A stretch of DNA of 31,624 bases from JBNLBT01 sp050303435 (GTDB lineage Bacteria; Pseudomonadota; Gammaproteobacteria; Xanthomonadales; Marinicellaceae). How positions within the stretch are numbered: the first letter of the stretch is position 1; each line of letters starts with the position of its first letter. The notes beneath the pieces were generated by a model. That model did no database searches. It worked only from the letters and a program-made list of their open reading frames with translations, and had not been told where the DNA came from. Location of the stretch: the NCBI GenBank assembly GCA_050303435.1, contig JBNLBT010000030.1, positions 1-31,624 of the forward strand, in the 5' to 3' direction. This document shows, one piece after another, positions 7,208 through 14,031 of this stretch. A program made the translations under genes and the position numbers.

Positions 7208-8893
7208 TCACACAATGAACTGATTTAAATGTTCAATCTCTGGCAGTGACTGGGATTGTCTGACCGGCAATGCGCGTGATTGTTCGATGAACTCATGTGC
7301 CTCCTGTAAATATTGCCTGTACAGTGAACGCCGCACCATGGATGACAGCGGCTGAGCAAAATCATCGTCCGGTTTAAATGCGTTGTCCAGGCCAAATTCA
7401 GTGCATTTGCCGTCGTCGTTTATGTGCTGCCAGCACGCCTGTTTGAGGCAGAATTTATACCACGGCAAGAAGTCAATGCCGTGATCGGCAACAAATCGGA
7501 CCGCATCAATGATGTAATCCACTTCCGGTTCATCCATGACGTAATGAAAACCAATGCGACACCAACCCGGCTTGATGCCGAACAGGCCTTTTTGAATCAA
7601 TTTGCGGTATTCTTCCGAAGTGTCTTCGTCAATCCCCAGTAAATGATGTCCGTAGGGACCTGCGCAGGAACAACCGGCGCGTGACTGGATGCCAAACAAA
7701 TCATTCAGCAGCACGGTGACAAACTTGGGGTGCAGGTATTTGCCGGTGGAGGTGCGGATGTTGAACGACACAATGCCAATGCGGTTGGCCGGATCGGGAT
7801 CGCCCAGAATCTCGATGCGCGGGTGACTCAACCAGCGCTCAAAAGCGCGATTCAGCCAGCGGCTTTCCAGCGCATGAATTTGTTCGATGCCGAATTTTTC
7901 CTTGACTTCGAAACTGAGCGCGGCGCGCAGAATCTGCAGCACGCCTGGGGTGCCGGCTTTTTCACGTTCTTCAATTGAATCAAGAAAATCGTGTTCGTTG
8001 ATGCCGACGTAACTGACCGTGCCGCCGCCGCTGACGGTGGGCGGCAGGCCGTGTTGGTACAAGGTACGGTTGAAAATCAAGACGCCACTTGAACCCGGTC
8101 CACCCAGAAATTTATGCGCCGAGATGAACACGCCGTCAAAATAGCCTTCGGGGTCGTCCTCCGGGTGCATGTCCATGGGCACATAGGGTGCACTGGCGGC
8201 GTAATCAAAAAAGGCCAGGGCGTTGTGCCGGTGCAGCAGACGGGCGATGCCGTGGCAATCGGTCTTCAAGCCGGACACGTTGGATGCGGCAGAAAATGAA
8301 CCGATTTTCAGGCGGTCCTTGTAGGCCGCATCGGTCAGCAGCTTTTCCAGGTGATCGCAATCAATGTGTCCCTGGCTGTCCAGGCGCACCTCGATCACTT
8401 CACACAAGCCGTCGCGCCAGGATATTTCATTGGAGTGGTGTTCATACGGGCCAATGAACACAATGGGCGCTTTCTTTTTCAGCTGCTTGAAATCCACGCC
8501 GCCCAGGCGTTCAATGTTTTGGCGTGTGGCCGGTGGCAGGTGCGTGCCTAGAATCTGTTGCAATTTGGTGATCGCACCGGTGGCGCCGGTGCCGATGCAG
8601 ATGATGCAATCATCCGGGCCGGCGTTGACCGATTGTTTGATGCGTTTTTCCGCGTCGTGCAGCAACCGCGTCATGGAGCGACCGGTCATGTCGTCCTCGG
8701 TGTGCGTGTTGGCGTAATAACGTTGCAAACGCATCAGATACTTTTCGATGAAATCCAGTGTCCGGCCCGATGCGGTGTAGTCGCAGTAGGTCATCAGGCG
8801 CTGCCCAAACGGTGTGCAAAATGGGGCGTCCACGCCAATGATGCAGCGACGCAGAGATGCCGGCTTGAGTGTTTCAGCGGTGTGATCAGACAT
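7208..8893 (-). CDS. class V PLP-dependent aminotransferase, cysteine-desulfurase-like
   Basis: A 561-aa fold-type I enzyme of the aminotransferase class V family. Seen are YCDYTASGR near residue 37, PYEHHSNEISWRDG (~149), FSAASNVSGLKTD (~200), FFDYAASAPYV (~228), the PLP lysine K261 in ISAHKFLGGPGSSG, and RAGCSCAGPYGHHLLG (~405), where C408 and C410 lie at the place of the persulfide cysteine of SufS/CsdA. It is ~150 residues longer than SufS (about 406 aa), with a C-terminal extension after ~450 of unknown role. The substrate is unknown; desulfurase activity is an inference. It is last in the metK-ahcY-metF operon. A GTG start at 8914 would overlap the metF stop by four bases; I prefer ATG 8893 (MSDHTAE). 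Confidence 0.85.
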   Translation of the reverse strand: MSDHTAETLKPASLRRCIIGVDAPFCTPFGQRLMTYCDYTASGRTLDFIEKYLMRLQRYYANTHTEDDMTGRSMTRLLHDAEKRIKQSVNAGPDDCIICIGTGATGAITKLQQILGTHLPPATRQNIERLGGVDFKQLKKKAPIVFIGPYEHHSNEISWRDGLCEVIEVRLDSQGHIDCDHLEKLLTDAAYKDRLKIGSFSAASNVSGLKTDCHGIARLLHRHNALAFFDYAASAPYVPMDMHPEDDPEGYFDGVFISAHKFLGGPGSSGVLIFNRTLYQHGLPPTVSGGGTVSYVGINEHDFLDSIEEREKAGTPGVLQILRAALSFEVKEKFGIEQIHALESRWLNRAFERWLSHPRIEILGDPDPANRIGIVSFNIRTSTGKYLHPKFVTVLLNDLFGIQSRAGCSCAGPYGHHLLGIDEDTSEEYRKLIQKGLFGIKPGWCRIGFHYVMDEPEVDYIIDAVRFVADHGIDFLPWYKFCLKQACWQHINDDGKCTEFGLDNAFKPDDDFAQPLSSMVRRSLYRQYLQEAHEFIEQSRALPVRQSQSLPEIEHLNQFIV

Positions 8894-8910
8894 GGCTGCC
8901 CATTGTAGTC

Positions 8911-9744
8911 TCACTGCAGGGCAGTGACAACATCTATTGTGGCTTTGGCGCGGTTGAGGGTGTAAAAGTGGATGCCGGGGACGCCCTGGTCAATCAGCTG
9001 CTGACACAGGTGCACGGTGAATTCCGTGCCGAAGGCCTGAATTGAATTGCGGTCGTCGCCAAAGGATTGCAGTTTGTATTTCAGCCAGCGTGGCATGTCG
9101 GTGCCGCAGAAGTCGCAAAAACGCTTGATGTTGGTGAAATTGGTGATTGGCATGATGCCCGGTATGATGGGCACATCGATGCCGGCTTTGCTGGCCTGTT
9201 CGACGAATTGAAAATAGCCGTCCGGGTTGAAGAAAAACTGCGTGATGGCCCGTTCAACGCCGGCGTCAATTTTCTGCTTGAAGTATTTCAGTTCACTGGC
9301 CAGACTTTCAGTTTCCGGGTGCACTTCGGGGTAGCAGGCAGCGGTGATGCTGAACTGGCCTGGAAAAGTGCGGTGAATGAATTCGATCAGTTCATTGGCG
9401 TGGCGGAAATAGCCCACAGAACCCATGCCCGAGGGCACATCGCCGCGCAACGCCAGCACGCGGTTGATGCCGTTGTCCAGATAGGTCTGCAACAGACCCT
9501 GGATGTCTTCAGGTGTGCCGCCCATGCACGACAGGTGCGGAATCACCGGTGTGTCGGTGGTGGTCTGCAGATCCAGAACGGTCTGCCGTGTGGCGTCGGT
9601 GGTGGAGCCACCGGCGCCGAAAGTCACGGAAAAGAAGTCCGGATTCAGGGATTTGAGTTTTTCGGTGGTGTGTTCAAGCACCACCGACTGTTCGGCGTTC
9701 TTGGGCGGAAAGAACTCAAAGCTGAATCCGGTGTTCTGTTTCAT
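8911..9744 (-). CDS. metF: 5,10-methylenetetrahydrofolate reductase
   Basis: FAD-dependent enzyme of 277 aa that reduces methylene-THF to methyl-THF, the methyl donor for methionine synthesis. Motifs are FSFEFFPPKNAEQ (with the catalytic Glu), FFSVTFGAGGSTTDATR, IPHLSCMGGTPEDIQGLL, RVLALRGDVP and AITQFFFNPDGYF. The C-terminal GVPGIHFYTLNRA is typical. The start is five bases past the ahcY stop, with a GAG SD inside the end of ahcY, and the stop lies next to the class V aminotransferase. The gene is part of a methyl-cycle operon. Confidence 0.97.
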   Translation of the reverse strand: MKQNTGFSFEFFPPKNAEQSVVLEHTTEKLKSLNPDFFSVTFGAGGSTTDATRQTVLDLQTTTDTPVIPHLSCMGGTPEDIQGLLQTYLDNGINRVLALRGDVPSGMGSVGYFRHANELIEFIHRTFPGQFSITAACYPEVHPETESLASELKYFKQKIDAGVERAITQFFFNPDGYFQFVEQASKAGIDVPIIPGIMPITNFTNIKRFCDFCGTDMPRWLKYKLQSFGDDRNSIQAFGTEFTVHLCQQLIDQGVPGIHFYTLNRAKATIDVVTALQ

Positions 9745-9749
9745 TGCAC

Positions 9750-11171
9750 TCAGTATCTGTAGTGATCCGGTTTATAGGGGCCGTCGCTGTCCACGCCGAT
9801 GTATCGCGCCTGTTCGTCGCTCAGTTGCGTGAGGCGGGCGTTGATGCGTTCCAGGTGCAGGCGCGCGACCTTTTCATCCAGGTGCTTCGGCAACACATAC
9901 ACTTTGTTTTCATATTTATCGCCGTCGGTGTACAGCTCGATTTGTGCCAGCACCTGATTGGTGAATGAATTGGACATCACAAAACTGGGGTGGCCGGTGG
10001 CGCAACCGAGGTTGACCAGACGCCCTTTGGCCAGCAGGATGATGCGTTTCCCGTCTGCGAAAATCACGTGATCCACTTGCGGTTTGATGTTGTCCCACTG
10101 ACAGCGTTTTTCCAGACCGGCCACATCGATTTCATTGTCAAAGTGACCGATGTTACAGACGATGGCCTCATTGCGCATGGCTTGCATGTGGTCGAATGTG
10201 ATCACGTGGTAGTTGCCCGTCGCGGTGACGAAAATGTCGGCCTGGGAGGCGGCCTCGTCCATGGTCACCACGCGGAAACCTTCCATCGCAGCCTGTAGTG
10301 CACAAATGGGATCGATTTCGGTCACCCACACCGTGGCACCCAGCCCGCGCAGCGATTGCGCACAGCCTTTGCCGACGTCGCCGTAACCACACACCACGGC
10401 GATTTTACCGGCGATCATCACGTCGGTGGCGCGCTTGATGCCATCCACCAGGGATTCACGGCAGCCGTACAGATTGTCGAATTTGGACTTGGTCACGGAA
10501 TCATTGACGTTGATGGCCGGGAACGGCAGTTCATTGTTCTTGGCCATCTCATACAGGCGCTTCACGCCGGTGGTGGTTTCTTCGGTCACACCGCGGATGG
10601 CTGCCAGGGTTTTGCTGTACCAGCCGGGTTTGCTGCCGAGACGTTTTTTGATCGATGCGTACAAACACTCTTCCTCTTCGGAGGTCGGGTTGTCCAGCAC
10701 CGAGGCGTCTTTTTCAGCGCGCGCGCCGAGAATCAGCAACAGGGTGGCGTCGCCGCCGTCGTCAAGAATCATGTTGGGGGCGCCGCCGTCGTGCCATTCC
10801 ATGATGCGGTGGGTGTATTCCCAGTATTCCTCCAGGGTTTCGCCTTTCACGGCAAACACCGGCACGCCCTGATCGGCGATGGCGGCCGCGGCGTGGTCCT
10901 GGGTGGAATAAATGTTGCATGAAGCCCAACGCACTTCGGCACCCAGGGCGCGCAGCGACTCGATCAGCACGGCGGTCTGAATGGTCATGTGCAAGGAGCC
11001 GGCAACGCGTGCGCCTTTCAATGGCTGTGCGTCGCGGTATTCGTCGCGGATGGACACCAGGCCAGGCATTTCCGATTCGGCGATGCGAATTTCCTTGTGG
11101 CCCCATTCGGCCAGGCCAATGTCGGCAATGACGTAGTCGGGTTTCATGGTGCTTGCGGTTTGTGCGGTCAT
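9750..11171 (-). CDS. ahcY: S-adenosyl-L-homocysteine hydrolase (adenosylhomocysteinase)
   Basis: NAD-dependent cytoplasmic enzyme of 473 aa that splits S-adenosylhomocysteine into adenosine and homocysteine, relieving product inhibition of methyltransferases. Motifs are RVAGSLHMTIQTAVLIE, WASCNIYSTQDHAAAA, MILDDGGDATLL, FDNLYGCRESLVDGIKRAT, the NAD Rossmann loop VVCGYGDVGKGCA, and the C-terminal KPDHYRY. It is the long form, with the ~40-residue insertion SEEEECLYASIKKRLGSKPG. AGGAGA stands six bases before the ATG. The metK gene ends only ten bases upstream, so there is no room for a SAH riboswitch. With AhcY, this organism uses the one-step SAH route. Confidence 0.98.
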   Translation of the reverse strand: MTAQTASTMKPDYVIADIGLAEWGHKEIRIAESEMPGLVSIRDEYRDAQPLKGARVAGSLHMTIQTAVLIESLRALGAEVRWASCNIYSTQDHAAAAIADQGVPVFAVKGETLEEYWEYTHRIMEWHDGGAPNMILDDGGDATLLLILGARAEKDASVLDNPTSEEEECLYASIKKRLGSKPGWYSKTLAAIRGVTEETTTGVKRLYEMAKNNELPFPAINVNDSVTKSKFDNLYGCRESLVDGIKRATDVMIAGKIAVVCGYGDVGKGCAQSLRGLGATVWVTEIDPICALQAAMEGFRVVTMDEAASQADIFVTATGNYHVITFDHMQAMRNEAIVCNIGHFDNEIDVAGLEKRCQWDNIKPQVDHVIFADGKRIILLAKGRLVNLGCATGHPSFVMSNSFTNQVLAQIELYTDGDKYENKVYVLPKHLDEKVARLHLERINARLTQLSDEQARYIGVDSDGPYKPDHYRY

Positions 11172-11181
11172 GTTGGTCTCC

Positions 11182-12339
11182 TTATAAGTTGGCGTCTTGT
11201 CTTAAAATGTCGGCTTTGTCGGTTTTTTCCCAGCTCAAGTCGGCTTCTTCACGTCCCATGTGGCCGTAGGCCGCGGTTTGCAGATAGATCGGACGAATCA
11301 GGTCGAGTGACTGGATGATGCCGTAGGGGCGCAGATCGAAATGCTTGTGCACCAGCTGTTCAATTTTTTCTTCAGGAATCGTGTTGGTGCCAAAGGTGGT
11401 CACGCTGATGGAGGTGGGTTGGGCCACCCCGATGGCGTAGGACACCTGGATTTCACAGCGTTCGGCCAGGCCGGCTGCAACAATGTTTTTCGCCACATAG
11501 CGGCAGGCATACGCGGCCGAACGGTCGACTTTGGACGGGTCCTTGCCGGAAAACGCGCCACCGCCGTGACGGGCCATCCCGCCGTAGGTGTCAACGATGA
11601 TTTTGCGTCCGGTGAGTCCGCAGTCTCCGACCGGTCCACCAATGATGAACTGACCGGTTGGGTTGATGTGATACAGGGTTTTGTTGTCCAGCCATTGCGC
11701 CGGAATCACCGGTTTGATGATTTCTTCCATCACCGCTTCGGTCAGATCTTTGTGGCTGATATCCGGGTCGTGCTGAGTGGACAGCACCAGGGCATCAATG
11801 GCCACCGGTTTATCATCGACGTAGCGAAAGGTCAGCTGGCTTTTCGCGTCCGGGCGCAACCACGGCAGCACTCCGGATTTACGCACTTCCGATTGTTTTT
11901 GCACCAGTCGGTGCGCGTAGGTGATGGGGGCTGGCATCAAAACGTCGGTTTCGTTGGACGCGTAGCCAAACATCAAGCCCTGGTCGCCGGCGCCCTGCGC
12001 TTCAGCCGAATCACGGTCAACGCCCATGTTGATGTCCTGGGATTGTTTACCAATCAGCGACATCACGGCGCAGGTGTTGCCGTCAAATCCAATCTCCGAA
12101 CGGTCATAGCCGATGTCAACGATGACTTTACGGACCAGTGCATCAAGGTCCACCCAGGCGCTGGTGGTGATTTCTCCGGCGATGATCGCGGCGCCGGTTT
12201 TAACCAGCGTCTCACAAGCCACCCGGGCGTGTGGATCCTGCGCCAGTATGGCGTCAAGCACGGCGTCGGAAATCTGGTCGGCCACCTTGTCCGGATGTCC
12301 TTCTGACACCGATTCGGAAGTGAATAAGTAGTCGCTCAT
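11182..12339 (-). CDS. metK: S-adenosylmethionine synthetase
   Basis: Makes SAM from methionine and ATP. The protein is 385 aa (E. coli 384). It starts MSDYLFTSESVSEGHPDKVADQ; GHPDK carries the ATP/phosphate-contact His. Further motifs are VNIGYD-like VIVDIGYDRSEIGFD, GAGDQGLMFGYA (signature 1), GGAFSGKDPSKVDRSAAY (signature 2, P-loop-like) and HFDLRPYGIIQSLDL. The reading frame stays open for about 330 more codons upstream, antisense to the acyltransferase gene, but the family start and the SD-like AAGAGA fix the ATG at 12339. It is the first gene of the operon with ahcY, metF and the class V aminotransferase. Confidence 0.98.
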   Translation of the reverse strand: MSDYLFTSESVSEGHPDKVADQISDAVLDAILAQDPHARVACETLVKTGAAIIAGEITTSAWVDLDALVRKVIVDIGYDRSEIGFDGNTCAVMSLIGKQSQDINMGVDRDSAEAQGAGDQGLMFGYASNETDVLMPAPITYAHRLVQKQSEVRKSGVLPWLRPDAKSQLTFRYVDDKPVAIDALVLSTQHDPDISHKDLTEAVMEEIIKPVIPAQWLDNKTLYHINPTGQFIIGGPVGDCGLTGRKIIVDTYGGMARHGGGAFSGKDPSKVDRSAAYACRYVAKNIVAAGLAERCEIQVSYAIGVAQPTSISVTTFGTNTIPEEKIEQLVHKHFDLRPYGIIQSLDLIRPIYLQTAAYGHMGREEADLSWEKTDKADILRQDANL

Positions 12340-12347
12340 TTCAATAT

Positions 12348-12371
12348 ATCTCTTAATTCGAATAAAGAGAT
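12348..12371. promoter_or_regulatory. 24-bp near-perfect palindrome over the metK leader and SD
   Basis: ATCTCTTA-ATTCGAAT-AAAGAGAT is a perfect inverted repeat except for one mismatched pair. It covers the SD-like AAGAGA of metK and the expected start of transcription. It could be an operator for a dimeric repressor, or, if transcribed whole, an RNA hairpin hiding the ribosome site. It does not resemble the MetJ box (AGACGTCT). Confidence 0.55.
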
Positions 12372-12373
12372 GC

Positions 12374-12379
12374 ATTTTA
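12374..12379 (-). promoter_or_regulatory. candidate -10 of the metK operon
   Basis: Read on the minus strand this is TAAAAT, five of six matches to the sigma-70 -10 box. The best -35 at 17 bases upstream (TGTACT) is poor. The predicted start near 12366 falls inside the adjacent palindrome. Confidence 0.4.
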
Positions 12380-12474
12380 GCTGTTTTGCAGGCAAAAGTA
12401 CATTGTTTTGTTGGCGATTGTATCCGCCGTACAAATCCACTAACATGGGGCCTCCGAACCCCGTAGGAGCCACC

Positions 12475-13347
12475 ATGTTGAAAGGCGTTTTTGCCGCCGT
12501 GTTGCTGTTGTTGAATTCCCTGTTGTGGGTGCCGTTGCTGTTGTTGATTGCCTGCGTCAAATTGCTGTTGCCGGTGCCGGCTGTGCGCAGGTTTCTGTCG
12601 CACGGGCTGATCTTTTGTGCCGAAAGCTGGGCCTGGTTCAATGACCGCGCGCATCGGCTGATTCATGGTCGCAAAGTGTTGATTGATGCCTTGCCGCCGT
12701 TGCGGCGCGATGACTGGTATCTGGTGATCAGCAATCATCAATCCATGGTGGACATTCCGGTGTTGCAGAGCGTGTTCAACCGGCGCATTCCGTTTCTCAA
12801 GTTTTTCATCAAGCGGCAGTTGCTTTGGGTGCCATTGTTCGGTCTGGCATGGTGGGCGCTGGATTACCCCTTCATGCGCCGCTACAGCAAAGAATTTTTG
12901 CGCAAAAATCCCCACCTGGCCGGTCGCGATCTGGAACAGACGCGCAAATCCTGTGAGAAATTCATGCACACACCGACCTCTGTGATGAATTTCGCCGAAG
13001 GTTCGCGCTTCACCCCGGCCAAGCACCAGGCACAGCAATCCAAATACCGACATCTGCTGATGCCCAAGGCCGGAGGCATCGGTTTTGTTCTGGGCACCCT
13101 GGGGCAACGGATTGAGCACGTGCTGCTGGTGTCGTTGTGCTATCTGCCCAAAGTGCCGGGGATATGGGATTTTCTTTGTGGTCGCTTTCAACACGTGCGG
13201 GTTCGGGTGCAGAAAATTCGCATACCGGACGCACTTAAGAACAAAAATTACATCACCGACGAACATTTCCGCGCGGATTTGTTTGAATGGATAGACCAGC
13301 TGTGGCATAGTCAGGATCAGACCTTGCATGAGATGAAAAATGGTTGA
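12475..13347 (+). CDS. 1-acyl-glycerol-3-phosphate acyltransferase family protein, YihG-like
   Basis: A 290-aa membrane-bound PlsC-family acyltransferase. A leucine-rich hydrophobic N terminus (about 1-35) anchors it in the inner membrane. The catalytic HX4D motif is NHQSMVDIPVL (~85-95), the glycerophosphate-binding block is NFAEGSRFTPAKH (~165-177), and MPKAGGIGFVLG follows. The FFIKRQLLWVPLFGLAWW and DYPFMRRYSKEFLRKNP segments resemble E. coli YihG, which is involved in acyl-chain composition of phospholipids. The exact substrate is unknown. ATG 12475 has AGGAG at 12465-12469; an open frame back to 12370 is not needed. It overlaps the following repeat-protein gene by eight bases. Confidence 0.88.
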   Translation: MLKGVFAAVLLLLNSLLWVPLLLLIACVKLLLPVPAVRRFLSHGLIFCAESWAWFNDRAHRLIHGRKVLIDALPPLRRDDWYLVISNHQSMVDIPVLQSVFNRRIPFLKFFIKRQLLWVPLFGLAWWALDYPFMRRYSKEFLRKNPHLAGRDLEQTRKSCEKFMHTPTSVMNFAEGSRFTPAKHQAQQSKYRHLLMPKAGGIGFVLGTLGQRIEHVLLVSLCYLPKVPGIWDFLCGRFQHVRVRVQKIRIPDALKNKNYITDEHFRADLFEWIDQLWHSQDQTLHEMKNG

Positions 13348-14008
13348 GCAAAAATTTCACATTGTCTTCAAGGGCAAAATCGTCCGCGGCGTGGACCCGG
13401 CGGTGGCGCAAAACAATCTGGCCAAGTTGTTCAAATTGCCGGCAGAAAAAGTCTCGTTGCTGTTCGATGGCTCCGAACGGGTGTTAAAGAAATCTTTGCC
13501 CATGGACAAGGCCAACCAGTACCGCTCGGTGCTAAAAAAAGCCGGCATCAAGGTGGCGTTGGTGCAGGACGAGTCCGCAGCCGATCAGGCCGACGGCGGT
13601 GAATCAGGTGAGTTGACCCTGAGTGAACCGGGGGTGGTGCTGGTGCCGCAAACACGTCCGGCGGAAGTGCACATCGAAACCGGTCATTTGCAGCTGGGCG
13701 AAGCCGGCACCGTGCTGGTGGAAGGCCGGGCAGTGCAGCAGCTCGATCTGGACATTTCACATCTCGGGCTGGACGAACCCGGTGTGGTGATTGTTGACAA
13801 GGAAATCAAGGCGGCTCCGACATTCGATCTGAGTCAGATGCAAATGGATGAACCCGGTGTGATTCTGGTGAAGGCTGCCAAGCCGCCCGCGCCAGAGATT
13901 TCCATCGAAGGATTGAGTATGGAGGAGGTGGGCGCCACTCTGGTGGATCAGAAAGACAAGCCCAAAGCAGACATCGACACCAGTCACATCAAACTTGAGC
14001 ACGACTGA
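13340..14008 (+). CDS. hypothetical protein with N-terminal domain and five 25-residue repeats
   Basis: A 222-aa soluble protein with no signal peptide. Residues 5-75 form a small alpha/beta-looking domain (FHIVFKGKIVRGVDP, then NNLAKLFKLPAEKV, LLFDGSERVLKKSLP and YRSVLKKAGIKVALV) like an N-terminal domain seen in many uncharacterised gammaproteobacterial proteins. Residues 76-90 are an acidic linker. Residues 92-220 hold five repeats of exactly 25 residues with the core L-x-[LM]-x-E-x-G-x-x-[LI]-V; the core Glu lies at 96, 121, 146, 171 and 196, and a sixth unit is cut short. The repeats suggest short beta strands and a scaffold or binding surface. It is translationally coupled (8-base overlap) to the acyltransferase, so a role at the membrane or in lipid metabolism is possible but unproved. 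Confidence 0.82.
   Translation: MVEQKFHIVFKGKIVRGVDPAVAQNNLAKLFKLPAEKVSLLFDGSERVLKKSLPMDKANQYRSVLKKAGIKVALVQDESAADQADGGESGELTLSEPGVVLVPQTRPAEVHIETGHLQLGEAGTVLVEGRAVQQLDLDISHLGLDEPGVVIVDKEIKAAPTFDLSQMQMDEPGVILVKAAKPPAPEISIEGLSMEEVGATLVDQKDKPKADIDTSHIKLEHD
13613..13999 (+). repeat. protein-level tandem repeat, 75-bp period
   Basis: Five full units of 75 bp and a partial sixth encode the repeats of the preceding protein. The units have the same length with no insertion or deletion, but their DNA has diverged clearly, so this is an old, selected repeat rather than a recent slippage product. Cores read EPGVVLV, EAGTVLV, EPGVVIV, EPGVILV and EVGATLV. Confidence 0.85.
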
Positions 14009-14031
14009 CGCCGATTGGACAAGCCGTCCAC

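Noticed and set aside
11172..11181. SAH riboswitch before ahcY
   Set aside because: Only ten bases separate metK and ahcY, far too short for the known SAH aptamer.
11341..12306. 321-codon plus-strand frame opposite metK
   Set aside because: Its His/Gly/Val-rich product is the mirror of metK codons, with no SD and no domain.
12340..13329. In-frame upstream extension of metK of about 330 codons
   Set aside because: It is antisense to the acyltransferase and unlike any MetK N terminus. The conserved MetK start and SD are at 12339.
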